Shown: piece by piece, positions 51,221 through 62,820 of the stretch | How positions within the stretch are numbered: the first letter of the stretch is position 1 | Layout of the letters: each line of letters begins with the position of its first letter | NCBI GenBank assembly: GCA_001414485.1 | Contig: LLEY01000205.1 | Location: forward strand, 1-64,000 | DNA: 64,000 bases | Reading direction: 5' to 3' | Source: Calycina herbarum | Taxonomy: Eukaryota > Ascomycota > Leotiomycetes > Helotiales > Pezizellaceae | Notes under the pieces: model-generated | The model's database searches: none | Seen by the model: the letters and a program-made list of their open reading frames with translations, nothing else | What the model was told of the DNA's origin: nothing | Position numbers and translations under genes: made by a program

Positions 51221-52234
51221 GCTGGTTGATTGTATGGCAGGTGTGTACCAAGAACAATTGCAAACCATCGTCTGGGGCTTGAAGGTTTTTGACAAACCAA
51301 CCTCACTCTCGAGCTCTGAAGAAATGGTTTTACTAAGAAAATTTACAAGTCTTCAGCCATACATGCCTTCCTCTAAAATGTGAAGTAAATAATACTGTAA
51401 GTCGCTCCAAAATCACCTCGTAACCACTTTAAAATTAGCAGATAGAATACCTGAGCTGGGGAGAAAATATGTAAGAAACTTACCAAAAGAAGAGAAAAGC
51501 CCGAAGCGATCTTAGACATAATGTGAGGTGAAGATTGAACTCAAATTCCGCTTTGCTCAGAGTCGTTCCTTCCCTCCTAAACAACGACTATTAACACCAC
51601 CCCAATCCCGAACTCGGCACGACATACCCTGCCGTGACAAGACCTGATACCACTCCCGAGGATAAACCCTCCCCTCGCCATACGTATGATTTCTTGCCTC
51701 GCAGCGGGAGTTTGTTGGTTTTGCTTGAATGCTCATCACCAGTGAGCTTTTTCTTGATTGGAATTCCCGGGTTGTTTCTTGTTTGCCTCTCATCAAGTGC
51801 AAGCAAGAGTGCTAGGAACACCAAGAAAAATTGAAAATGTATGAAATTGTTTATAGGAAGTTTTAGGACTCGAGATTGGTTACTCTTCATTGCTCCAATT
51901 GTTCTGAGTCTAATGTCCCGAGATGTTTAGCAGAATAACTTCTCGTGGGTGTAAGTAGAACGATGACGTGAACTCTTACCAGTAAAAATTGAGACTCGAG
52001 TATGGTGTAGGCTAGAAAAGGAACGTCAGAGAAAACATGGGAGAAAATAACTCCAATTGAATCCAGACACCCAGGCCCTCTCTAGAAATCTAATCATATA
52101 CCACCATCCCTACCAATAAAAACCATACCCCCAAATGCCCTAACCCAAAGACTACCCAAACGCCAAAGTCAATCCCAATCCTCATAAACCATCATTAAAC
52201 TTCTACTCTTAAAAACTTCGCCACAGCACCAAAA
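51221..52234. other. Intergenic between convergent genes
   Basis: 3' flanks only. Short frames around 51557-51890 show no recognisable domain. Confidence 0.55.
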
Positions 52235-53563
52235 TCAAAGCTTTGTAATAACATCCCTCGTCGTCGAATCACTCAACCTCCTCGATAGCGGCAAATCACT
52301 ACCAAACCCCCCACTATCAGGACCACCACTCGACCCAGGTCCAGGCCCACCCCCAAATCGTCTCTGATTCTCCTGCAGCCTCAATCGCAAAAGCCAGCGA
52401 ACATGCATACAAGTAACCTGCTGCGTACTTCTCAACTCAGCAAGTTCGTTTTTGATAGGCAGAGTTTCGTTGAAAAGCATCATCGTGTTTTTGCCCTGGA
52501 AATCGGATAATTCGGCGGTGAGCTGGTTGATTCGAGTTTGTTGGGCTTCTAGGAGTGAGAGTAAATAGTCGTTTCCGGAGTCTGAGGAATCCGGAGGCCC
52601 TGATTCAGAAAGGTTTGCAAGAGATAAGTCATTTAGATCCAATGGCCGATCTGGAGACATCCTCGACCCTGTCTCTAGAAACTTGATGCGACGATTTTGT
52701 AATTCGTTTTGTACTTTCAAATCCAGCATTTTATCTTCAAGTTGATTGATTTCCCCTTTGAGAGAAGCGGCTAGAGGTCCGATGACTTTGAATTGACAAT
52801 TATCGTAATGGGAAACGTGCTGTCTCCTCACTGCTTTATATTGGCAGCCATATTCCGCCCATTTGCAAGGTCTGATAAATTCAGGGCATGAATCTTCGTG
52901 CTCAGTTTCCTCGCAACGAAGGATTTCGAGAGAGCAACGTTCACATTGCATTATCCTCTCAGGGCAATGCTTCTCTCGATGATCCTTCATCTCTATTTGT
53001 TCCACTTCTTCCGAGCAGTCGGGACAGTCAACGAGGAAATGTAAACATTCTCTTTCCGAGTCAAGTCTCTTTACCATCTGTGGGCATCCTTCAATATAAC
53101 CTGGACATCTGACAAAGGCATCCAAGCAGTATTTTTCCAGATGGTTTTCAAGGCTCGACCTAGATACCCGGGAGCTGCAGCACGGGCATTTGACTTTTAA
53201 AGAATCCAGTTGGTTGAAGACCATTTTTGGAGCTTTGGTTATGGTATCATCGGAAAGCGGCAATCGGTCGATGGGACATAGAGAGCTGTGAGATAGAGAT
53301 CCGAGGATACATGACCGGCAAAAGACATGGTCACATCCTGTCAATACAGGGTTGACGAAAGGGCATCGACAGATTGGACAAACGAGATTTTCATCGACGG
53401 TTCCATCATAAGTGAGGGCTCGTGAATCGACCAAATGTTTGAGGTTCAGGTTGGGTAATACCGTTCCCGGAGTGACTGGTGGGAGATGAATCTGGAAGGG
53501 AGGAGAAGCGTCGGAGAGATGATTGTGAGGACTGTCCATTGTAGCTAGCGAGGAGCTTTCCAT
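52235..53563 (-). CDS. TRAF-type RING-finger protein (putative E3 ubiquitin ligase)
   Basis: A single exon of 442 aa. The N-terminal RING spans residues 62-99 (CPICRCPF, CDHVFCRSC, CPIDR). A series of Cys/His TRAF-type zinc fingers follows, e.g. VKCPCCSSRVSR, DCPDCSEEVEQIEMKDHREK, QCERCSLEILRCEETEHE, CKWAEYGCQYKAVRR. After them come a coiled coil (LEDKMLDLKVQNELQNRRIK) and a second one near LLEAQQTRINQLTAEL, and the tail is Gly/Pro/Ser-rich. RING plus TRAF fingers suggest ubiquitin transfer to an unknown substrate. The ATG at 53563 is used because one codon upstream is only TTG. It is divergent from the SNARE gene. Confidence 0.9.
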   Translation of the reverse strand: MESSSLATMDSPHNHLSDASPPFQIHLPPVTPGTVLPNLNLKHLVDSRALTYDGTVDENLVCPICRCPFVNPVLTGCDHVFCRSCILGSLSHSSLCPIDRLPLSDDTITKAPKMVFNQLDSLKVKCPCCSSRVSRSSLENHLEKYCLDAFVRCPGYIEGCPQMVKRLDSERECLHFLVDCPDCSEEVEQIEMKDHREKHCPERIMQCERCSLEILRCEETEHEDSCPEFIRPCKWAEYGCQYKAVRRQHVSHYDNCQFKVIGPLAASLKGEINQLEDKMLDLKVQNELQNRRIKFLETGSRMSPDRPLDLNDLSLANLSESGPPDSSDSGNDYLLSLLEAQQTRINQLTAELSDFQGKNTMMLFNETLPIKNELAELRSTQQVTCMHVRWLLRLRLQENQRRFGGGPGPGSSGGPDSGGFGSDLPLSRRLSDSTTRDVITKL

Positions 53564-54090
53564 CAAAAGGTCTCAATACTGAGCCTCCAGCCCGTGATAC
53601 GTGTTGAGGCTCAAGAGAGTTGAGTAGAGATGTCGATCCCTGGCTGCGGACCTGTGTAACTCGTGGCAAATGTATATCGGATGATTCCCACTTGGTGAAT
53701 TGGAGTAGACAAAGAGAAAGTGCGAGAATGAAGAGCCAGAATCTTGTAAGGAATATCGCCTTGGTGAAAGTATTTATTGAGTGGTTGGGTTGAAGTTGTG
53801 AGCGTTGTGTAGCCTTTCCCGACTATGTACCGAGCTTCGGTAAGTGCTACAAAAATATTGGCCTGTGATTGGTTCATCCCCAAGGCGGAAGCAAAGCGAT
53901 TCGGCCCCACCTGTGAGCATACGAGTACATTCAGTTACCAACCAACTTTCTTCAACACCGTCTGTACTTTTTCCCCAACTCAGCAATCTCCCTGAATGAA
54001 GATTAGCTAAACCAACACTCTCCGAACCCTCACCTTTCCCTTTTCATTTGTTACCGCGAGTCCCGGGTTGGACAACTTGCATGCTTGGTC
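53564..54090. promoter_or_regulatory. Shared upstream region of divergent RING and SNARE genes
   Basis: Only 527 bp separate the two start codons, so regulatory elements are probably shared. A minus-strand open frame (53611-53910) crosses it without known motifs. No defined binding site could be supported. Confidence 0.5.
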
Positions 54091-54990
54091 ATGGCGAACC
54101 CAAATCAATACTTCCTTCTGGCGGATCACATCAAACTGTCTTTACTGGAAAGGCAGCGAGCCATAGCCCTTAAACTGGAGCCTACATCACAAGATGGCCA
54201 CATATCCCGATCTCTAGATTCACTGCGAGATGGACTGGAGAATGTCACCAAAGAAAGAATACGACTGGAAGAGGCTGGGGAGACATCGTAAGCATTGAGG
54301 ATGATGTAATTTTGGGGGATTCATGAGCTGACTTGGTATAGAGCATCTCTCACTCTCCAGGAAACAGAACATAATCTGCGAACACAATACGATGATTTAG
54401 CATCCCAATTCCATGGGCATCCATCGAGTAGCACATCCTCTACCATTGCCCACCCCAACGACCCCGCTCTCTCCGGCGACTTTGCCAGAGCCTCCGAAAG
54501 ACCAAGAGTTGCTTCCTCCTCCTCTTTCCTCAAGAAATCCCTTCGTTCCAATAATCCTGCTACGAATTCCCCTAAATCCGTTCGCTTCTCCGATGCGCCG
54601 GTAGTCCAAGATGAAGATGAGGCACGGAATGCCCTCTTTCCATATCGAGATGATCCAACTGCTGGTCCACCAGATCAATCAGGTCTTGACAACCAACAAA
54701 TACATGCCTATCACACACAGGTGTTAGCAGACCAAGACGAGGCGCTAGACAGACTTGGGGAATCGATAGGACGACAACGAGAATTGAGCATACAAATCGG
54801 AGACGAATTGGACGAACATGTCCAAATGCTGGATGAAGTAGATGGACACGTTGAACGACACGCAAGTACTCTAAATAAAGCAAGAAAGAACCTGGGAACC
54901 GTGGCTAGGAAAGCAAAGGACAATATGCAGATGACAATCATTCTGGTCTTGATCATAATACTGGTCTTGCTCATTATCATCCTTAAATAG
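54091..54990 (+). CDS. Tail-anchored Qc-type SNARE (syntaxin-8/Syn8-like)
   Basis: Exons 54091-54287 and 54342-54990 give 281 aa. The N-terminus is helical (LLADHIKLSLLERQRAIAL). A disordered Ser/Pro linker follows. The SNARE motif begins near HTQVLADQDEALDRLGESI and runs through RQRELSIQIGDELDEHVQML to VERHASTLNKARK. A C-terminal anchor (MTIILVLIIILVLLIIILK) ends the protein. Such Qc SNAREs work in endosome/vacuole or Golgi fusion. The residue aligning with the zero-layer glutamine of syntaxin-8 seems to be His (DEH instead of DEQ), with Gln two residues later; this alignment is by eye. Confidence 0.83.
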
Positions 54991-55772
54991 AGGATTGTAT
55001 ATTGGGTAGGATGAATTTGGGAGTAGGAGGTTGTATCTTAGCATTTTCTCTGGAGTTTTGGCTGGGATGGGTTTGGGCTTTGTACACAGTAGCCGGGTGA
55101 TCGTCTCAATTCGATATACCATCTTAATATGGCGTTTGGGAGTTTCCACTTCCGTCTTTTTTCAGCGAGTAATTCAGATGTCTTTTGAATCAGAATCTAT
55201 GTAACTTACCAATGGATACTTTTCTCACTCGACCTGTTATTGACTACTGTACTTCTGATGCTTCTACTAATGTGCAATCAGACCGTACAAATTTCAATTT
55301 TTGTACTTGTCTACGTCAGCAGATGTAGGTAGGAATTTGCAGCTCGGTGAGAGAAGTATATAGCTACTTTGCTTCATTAAATTCGAAGAATCCATTCAAA
55401 AAAAGGCAATTATCTTCAGAAATAATTTATTAAAACATAATAAATTATTTCTGAAGGCATGATTTAGGATTCACTTGTATGCATCAAATTCCCCAACATA
55501 TCACAAATTCTGCAGAAATACTTCTCCTTTCGAAAATAATGCATTAATATCATACAAGAAATTTACCATCCTTTCTCGTTCCTTCAACCCCCATCAACTC
55601 ATCCACTCCCCCAGTCATCCACCCGTCTCCCTATTCCCCATTCTTTCCCCTACAATCCACTATCCATACTAGTTCCCTGCCTAAATTCCATAAAGTCAGC
55701 ACAGTCCCTTCAAATGCAAACAGAAGAGGCGCTAAAAACAAGAAAACAAATAAAACAGGGTGTAGTCACGCC
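54991..55772. other. Intergenic between convergent SNARE and small mitochondrial gene
   Basis: 3' flanks of both genes, with the perfect hairpin listed separately. No gene seen. Confidence 0.6.
55414..55456. repeat. 18-bp perfect inverted repeat, 7-nt loop
   Basis: The left arm 55414-55431 (CTTCAGAAATAATTTATT) and right arm 55439-55456 are exact reverse complements around AAAACAT. It lies in the spacer between two convergent 3' ends. It could be a relic of a foldback element, a bidirectional 3'-end structure or a small-RNA precursor. Confidence 0.95.
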
Positions 55773-56477
55773 TCACTTATGTTTCTTATCAGCATGTTCC
55801 TTGGTCTTGTGTTGGAGATCCTCGATAGATTCTCCTTTGTGGGAACGGTCTGCTGATATCTATTTCCGCATATATCATTAGCTCCAGAGCGTCTACTAGA
55901 TGGTTATAGAGAGAAGAGGGGAACTGGGAAGGGGAAGGGGAAAGGGAAGAGGATGAGGGGAGGGGCAAATGGGAGGGGAACATACAGCTTCCTCACTATC
56001 ACTGGCAAGCTCAGGTTTCCAATGTCCCTTCCCCTCTTTTTGCTTGGCCAGTTGATCTTGCTTGTGTTTCTCGTTGTCGGCTGCTGGGTTGTCTAGGGGT
56101 GGAGTTGGGTTAGTGATTATTTTTGAAAATCGTGTGCTTCTTGTGGAGGAGTGCTGCTTTCCATAATCATGGGTGCAGAATTCAAGTCCTCTTTCAATCT
56201 TGCCATCATGAAAGACCGAGAAGACTAAAAACCAGAAATCGAATTGGAATCAAACCGGAATTCTGAAATCCAGATTCAGATCCAATTCCCAAAGTCCCAG
56301 GTCCCAAAACCAAACCACGATCCAGATCCCGAAAGAACAGAGAGGGAAAAACATACCACGATCACTCTCCTTCAAAGCCCTAACAGCACTAACACCAAAA
56401 GCTCTCTGCCCACCATATCCCCCAACCCTCTGCATCGACACAGCACCAAACCTCGAAGTTCTAAGTATGAAAGACAT
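55773..56477 (-). CDS. Small predicted mitochondrial protein (104 aa), 3 exons
   Basis: Exons 56357-56477, 55986-56092 and 55773-55859; phases agree at both GTATGT donors. The N-terminus MSFILRTSRFGAVSMQRVGG is Arg/Ser-rich and lacks acids, typical of a mitochondrial targeting peptide. The mature part is highly charged: ADNEKHKQDQLAKQKEGKGH, WKPELASDSEEA and ESIEDLQHKTKEHADKKHK. Size and charge recall IF1-type ATPase inhibitors, but I do not see their conserved core. I recall the GKGHWKxELASxSE block as conserved in fungi without known function. The family assignment is left open. Confidence 0.7.
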
Positions 56478-58614
56478 TATTCCTCTTCTTCCTTAGCTTC
56501 TATCCTTCTTGTGTTTATTCCCCTATCTCGTACGTCGTTGCTTCGTCCCTTCGTTCCTTCGCCCGTCTTGGCTTGTCGTTCAAAGTTCCTTCGTGTTACG
56601 GTCCGTGGAGAGAGGCAGTGGCGAGAGAAGCTTTGTGTTTTCTGTATGCCCCGAGATATTCAGTATGCAATTGAGATGGGTTTATTTCGAAGTCCGTGAT
56701 ACAAATACAACATGCTCTTGCTCTTGCACCCCCGGGTTTGTGGTGCGGGGGTACGACAGAAGACAAGACAAGGAGGTCTCTCCGTTCGATTCAACGTACG
56801 TACCTGAATGCTTGTGATGTTTCAATTGATGTTCTCTCAATGTTGCAATCTCGCATCAACAAAAATAATTCAATCCAGCACTTCACTTCACTAGCTGGCT
56901 CGAGGTCCCCAATTTTCCATCATCGATGATGCTCCTCGGGTGAAGCAAACCTATGACGTATAGCAACTTCTTGTTTTTATCCAGGCCACCTGCAGGTGCA
57001 GCTCCCACCAAAAACAACCCCCCGCCGAAATAGCTAATCAACGAAACATAACTCGTTAGACCCAATCTTTTAGCCCGATGTTAATTTAGTAGTACCTGAA
57101 GTTAGTGCCCCAATATTCACATGTGGTAGGATCCTTCTAGAAGGCACTTCTTGTTCAAATCCAAGAACTCCCTCTCCTCAAGCAACTCGTAGATCCGGAA
57201 CTGATGACTGTTGACTGTTGGCTCCCCAGCACAAAATGTCGTGATAACAAAAGATGATGATTTATTCAGTAAACGATCCAGTCCGTACTACCAATCTTAC
57301 TGATCTCAAAAACGGTGGTGTAATCTCGTCATCCACACAAGTACCAACATCTCCCCACAATCTCGGAATCTCCCTATTCCAAACCCCGCCATGGTAACGC
57401 AATCAGAGTACCGAGTACAAGCTCACAAAATCGAAATGGTCTTATTCAGAAACAGGCCATTGGATGAAGAAGGCAAAAATCAAGTTGCATTGTTGGAAAG
57501 AAAAATAGAACATGTTTGTGAAGTTCTCAATAGCCCGGCGAAATAGTCTCACTCAAAAAAAGCAGACCACAGCTACAGAATAATCAGGTTCCAGTCAAGT
57601 CAAGTTCAACGCGGAAAGTACAATGTTTGAAGTTACAGTTGAATTTCGTAGTAAGCTAGTTTGACCTAGAGAAAATTATCCATTTAGAGAGGAATCCCTT
57701 CCAGTTTCCTCTGCCCCAGATTTGCTCCTCCCAAAAATCAGTGATATGTATGCCTCCTGTTTACAAAAGGAATATAAAGAACCCTCCACCCCTAAAAGAG
57801 CCTTTTCAAGACATATATATCATCAAATATTCTCCGAAATAAAACAGTTCCCTTTGATATGACACAACATTGAGGATCGATTGGATCGGACAAGCCACGC
57901 AAGACAAACCGCAAGTAATATGCACCCTGCCCCCAAATCAATCCGCTGTACACCTTAAATGACCAACACCGAATGGATCAGAAGCCGCTCATCATACAAG
58001 AAGGCGTAACCCATTTGTTCACAACCCCACAAAACACCCATTTGTCCCAACCGGCCCGACAATATATCGAGTTATAAACAAAAAAATTGTGGAGATGAAA
58101 TCTTGCCCGCCGTCCCTATAAAAATAATAAAACCCGTGAATAAAACACCAAGCTGAGCCTTGTTCTCCAGAGAAAAAGGAAATCGTTCTATATATTCGTT
58201 TTTTTCCGCCGTAAAACGTGGGAAGACACCGCTTCCTGGTTCCGCCCAAATGCAAATGCTTATAACCAAAACACCGACGCAAAAAAAATGCCATGCGCGC
58301 TTTCAAAATCAAACCATCCCAAAATGGATGGCAAAACACCACGACTTGTATTTGAACAGAGGTATAGGTTTGGATATTATTCCTGTCGCGCCGTTTGTTG
58401 TCTCAAGAATTTGAGGAAGAGGGTTGTCGAGAATTTATACAAAGAATTCATTGAGGGGTCGAGGGGTGAGTCGTAACCAGATACCGGATGCCAAAAGAGG
58501 GGTGCCTCGCCATTTGAATTAAATAGATGGAGTGACGAGAGTGCGAAAAACAATTAATGTGAAGGTGCAGCAGGTAGCAGCTCTGCTTTGGGTAGAGACA
58601 GAAAGCAGAGTCAT
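56478..58614. other. 2.1 kb intergenic region
   Basis: Contains the promoter of the small mitochondrial gene and the 3' flank of the 58.6 kb gene. Only short frames are seen; none carries a recognised domain. Confidence 0.5.
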
Positions 58615-59175
58615 CTACCAACGTCGACCCATTGTTTGTTGCAACGCACGACCCGGGCTGACGGATTGAGGAGGACTTGACATGGAGATTCCGGTACTTG
58701 GATTGACGATGGGGATGGCATTCCGGATTCTAGTTGCGGCAGGTTGATGCAACTTGAGGGCCGTTGGCTGGCTTTGATATGATGGAATATATGGGTTGGA
58801 GTTGGAGTTGAGTGAGAAGCCGGAGTCGGGTGCGACCTGATGGGATTGCGGGCTGGATTCGGGTGAACCACTGGACAGCGAGGAACGGTCCGACGACGAC
58901 GAGTGGATGGAGATCATGTCGGTTTCTGTCAAGAGGTTTGGGCAGAATTCGAGGTCGTCGTCCAAGTCGAAGGATCGACCAGCCTCGAAACGTTGACGGA
59001 AAGTCTGAACCAGAGCAGCCTCCTCCTCCTTCCTCACCGATCGGAACTGTTTGTGCGAGTTCTGCGACAAGCGAGGCGCCCTACGACCACGGCCATTATG
59101 ATGTGTCGAAGGTTGGGCCTGAGCATTTGATGGAGTAGGATGTTGGTGAGTGTTATAGTGGTAGAAGGACGACAT
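58615..59175 (-). CDS. Hypothetical protein, mostly disordered (186 aa)
   Basis: A single exon starts at ATG 59175 (MSSFYHYNTHQHPTPSNAQA). The most ordered segment is SVRKEEEAALVQTFRQRFEA and GRSFDLDDDLEFCPNLLTE, near residues 46-85. A Ser/Pro-rich tail follows with many possible phosphorylation sites (SSSDRSSLSSGSPESSPQS). I recognise no family. The compact central block suggests a conserved interaction motif, which is inference. Confidence 0.65.
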   Translation of the reverse strand: MSSFYHYNTHQHPTPSNAQAQPSTHHNGRGRRAPRLSQNSHKQFRSVRKEEEAALVQTFRQRFEAGRSFDLDDDLEFCPNLLTETDMISIHSSSSDRSSLSSGSPESSPQSHQVAPDSGFSLNSNSNPYIPSYQSQPTALKLHQPAATRIRNAIPIVNPSTGISMSSPPQSVSPGRALQQTMGRRW

Positions 59176-60969
59176 TATCGGTTCATGGACCCGTCAGGGT
59201 GAGATGCGGTGCAGTGGGTTTGGTGGGTGGTGGTGTCCTGGGCGGCTTTCGTATGTGGTGAGCGTGGCTAGGATTGCGACCGGAGGCACGGCGGTGCTTG
59301 AGATTTGACAATGGGCTACGGGCTGAGTAAGGAGTACGAAAGCTTGACGATGATTACCGAAATGATGTTGATAGTGAGTTAATAGTGGAATGTGTGATTT
59401 GTGTGCGATGGAGTTGGAGTTGGAGATGAGCAGGATGAGGAGGAGGATTGTGATGGAGGATGGAGTGAATGAGGCTGGAAGAGAGATGTGATGTTTTGCG
59501 AGGTTGGGGCAAGGAGAAGTAAGAAAGCGAGTGAGCGACGACCGAGGGGAAAGTGGCAAAATAGGCACTAACGCTAGACCGCTTGAAGCGCCATGGATCT
59601 AGCGAACGAATGGTGGCTCAACAAAAGGTGGGTTCATGATCCCGTTTCGTAGGGTATCGCCGGCAAGAAGGGCGCAGGCTTGTCCACCGTAGTCCACCGT
59701 AGTCCTCACATTCCAGAGGCAGGCTAGCCAGGCCGGCGTGCAATGCCTTGCCCAGTGAAGCGTGAGTGCGTGCGTAGAGAGCCCGTCCACCGCATTGCAG
59801 TCCATTGCAGTCCATTGCAGTCCCTTGCAGTCCCCCAGGAAGCAACATTGCAGCGAGTCCCGTTGCTTGCCATTGCCACTGCCACAACCACTTTCCGGGC
59901 AGCAATGCAATGCTCTGCCTCTGCCGCTGCCAGAATACAATTGCATTGTTGAGGATACAATTAAGTTCGAATTCATCGTCACCCACCACGCTACACTTGC
60001 GTATGGCACCGTGGGGCATCTGATTTGCCTGACTACTCTTAGTCTCCACACGGGAATCTCATCTGAATAAAACCCTGATTTCTCGGAGACGATGCGGGCG
60101 TTTGGTCTTTTCTCTTTAGTGTTTCGACTTTCTTCGGCTCACCACTATTCTGCCGTCGTTCCTGACCTTCCCCTTTTGCGAGGAGAGGCAAAAGGAAGGG
60201 TTCTTCTTGATAGATGCCACTGTAGAGTAACGCCATCTGATAAAATGTCCGAGTTTCGTGGTGTGTTGTGTGTCTGTCTGCGTTGTGTCCGTGGATCGGA
60301 TGTGTTTGGGTGAAGCCAGTCTTCCCATCTCTCCTCTCTCCCCCACCTCACTCGCTCACTCGCTCACTCGCTCAATCGCTCAATCGAGGGTTGTCCAACT
60401 TCTGAGACAATTGGAACAAGCAGCGCAGCGCAGCCTGCAAGAACCTGCACGCACCAGCTGGGATCTGCTTTTGGCCTGCACTCATCATTGGCTCGTCATT
60501 GGCCTCTCTCGACCCCTTCTCCTGCGCCTGCCGGCTCCTGCGTCCTCTCGGGGGTCACACCGTCAGTGAACATCGTGGTTGGCACGAAAGAAAACTTGGG
60601 TTCCCCGACAACCGCCGTCAGCGGCCATGGCCGTCCCAAAAGGCTGCAAGTCTGCTGAGAACTCCAGATTTCAAGTCGCTTCTTTGGTTCACGAGCTTCA
60701 ACAGAGCTCCATCGTGCGCGCGGTAGCTGCTGCGTTGTACAGTTACGAGCAGGCTCTGGGCTGCTTGTACAAGTATTTCTGTCCCATCCTCCGCTGCCTT
60801 CCCGTCGTTTGCCGCGGGACGAGCCTGAAGATCTAAAAGGGATTGCCCGTAGTGACTCCATCCTGATTACCGCCGATTGTTTGTGTATACTGTAGCATTG
60901 GATGTTTCTCTCAATTCAATTCAACAGACAACCCCTCGCTGACCCTCGCTGATGCTGAGGTGGAGGGAC

Positions 60970-61115
60970 AGAGGAGCTTGTTTGAGGGGGTGAGATAGAG
61001 AGCTTCAAGAGCGTCAGCTCACACCCCCACCACCCCATACTCCTCTGTTTCGTACGATTGATTGAATCAACCCCTCGCTGTTGCTGTTGCTGTTTCCCCT
61101 CCTCAAACAAGCTCG
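60970..61115. repeat. 14-bp inverted repeat, arms about 110 bp apart
   Basis: GAGCTTGTTTGAGG near 60976 is matched by its exact reverse complement CCTCAAACAAGCTC near 61098. The interior contains CAACCCCTCGCT, also found at about 60928 and 61234. It may be a small foldback element or a chance structure in skewed sequence. Confidence 0.7.
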
Positions 61116-62095
61116 ATTGCGTCTATCCCTCCGGGGGTATGGGTGGGGGGTGGCCGATGGGGGGGTCATCTTCATACTCAATCAATCTCCTCAGGCTTAC
61201 ACTGAATTGATTGATTGATTGAATCAATTCAGTTCAACAACCCCTCGCTCCATCTCCCCCTCTACCCCGATTGCGTCTTGCCCTCCGCCTCATTGTCCTC
61301 ATGCCACCTCTCATCTCCACACTCTAATCTCATCTCAAGCCCCCTCAAAAGGATCAACAGCCTCCCCGTGTGCAACGACCAATCTTCATCTAATCCAACC
61401 AATCACCACCTTATCAAAATCTATAAGTTCCCTTTCCACGCATTAACACGGCAGCACAGCCTTACTCTTGGCAAGTACCATTCACCATTCATCTGAGATT
61501 CAATCAATTCCCCCATCTCATCTCAACATCTCTCCCGCATCGGAATTACAGCCCTCTTTTCTGCACGAAACGCACTGCTCCTCCACGATTTTGTGCAGCG
61601 CAATGTCAAGAGAAGTTCTAGCCAAGCCCAACTTGTACAAGTCAAGCACCTCAAAACTCCAAACACCCAAGCACTCAACATGAAGTGACATGACACAACT
61701 CACCCAAACCCACCAGCCCCACGGCCTCACCGCCAGTTCCCACCCCACCATCTTTCTGCCAACCACCAAATCACATCCGTCATGGCATTCCTCTTTCCTC
61801 GATCGAGGAAATCTTTAGATTGTGCTGCAGCTACTAACACATGGTTGGATTGTTTATAGCCCACGATCGCCAATTAGAGAGTTTGATTTGGAAATGTGGT
61901 GTTGGCATCTCGATGTGCTTGAATCGGATGATCTTGACGGGTTTCGGACACCGAGTCAGCATGTATGGGGGTCCTTGAGTAGGCTGCGATTGAGAGGGTG
62001 GTGGGAAGGAAGATGAGATTAGATATGCATAGCTAGTCTAGAGTTGTAATACCTCGACTGTACGGAGTACTCTCTTGATTATTCGACCAAGACTC

Positions 62096-62141
62096 GGAAG
62101 CCTGATTCAAACATCCATCCCTTTTTAATAATCAGGCTTCC
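62096..62141. repeat. 12-bp perfect inverted repeat
   Basis: GGAAGCCTGATT at 62096-62107 and AATCAGGCTTCC at 62130-62141 enclose 22 nt. It lies downstream of the SSN8 gene. It could form a stem-loop; no gene is attached to it. Confidence 0.9.
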
Positions 62142-62820
62142 AGAAGAGGGTGTGAATGCAACCTCGTCCTTGGAGAGAGCAGACTTCCATACTTTGCAAC
62201 GTGATAAAAAAGATATATCCAAGTCGACTAAGCTTCGTACTGATCTATAGAGTGCTCATCCGCGCCTGCCATGAGAAACAGTGTGCGAAATACAGGAGAC
62301 AATTATAACAATTCTCTGGGAAATGTTGATGAGAGTTAGAAAACCCCGAATTCTTGATTCTCCTAAACGTTCTCGAAGAATGTAATTTATATTTACTAGA
62401 ATGGCGGAAGTAGATAGATCAAGGGGTGTTCACAGAACAAGGCCCATACCTCTCACTCTTGAAGCTTCCGTATATATTTTTATAAGAAAGGTATATTCAA
62501 TGTATAGGTGATAATTTCAGCGCTTTACAATTAGACTCCAAGATTTTTCAACGTCCCAAGAAATGCCTGTGGGATATAACACCGTAACTTCAGTCAAGTC
62601 CCTGTTGAGAGCTCATGAGACCTCCCACGAGACACTGCCAAATCTTGCACACGTCTATTGTTGAGCTGGGACATAATGTGGTGATACCAATCCAAAATGG
62701 GAGGATCCTCTTCCAAAACTTGTCTAGACTTCTTTTGCCCAAGGCTCATTGCCTTCTTCCACTTCCCGCCATTCTTGGGCGCTCTTCTTTTATTCTGGAG
62801 TCTGGTTTCTCCATTACAAA

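Larger units (their letters stand above)
59176..62820. other. 3.6 kb pyrimidine-rich intergenic region with simple repeats
   Basis: Includes a 10-bp unit CATTGCAGTC or near forms about four times (59793-59832), an 8-bp unit CTCACTCG/CTCAATCG about five times (60347-60386), CAACCCCTCGCT three times, and two inverted repeats. Open frames are frequent but low in complexity. They show no domain, so no gene is called. Confidence 0.5.

Noticed and set aside
52888..53112. Plus-strand frame inside the RING gene
   Set aside because: A shadow of the cysteine-rich coding sequence on the other strand.
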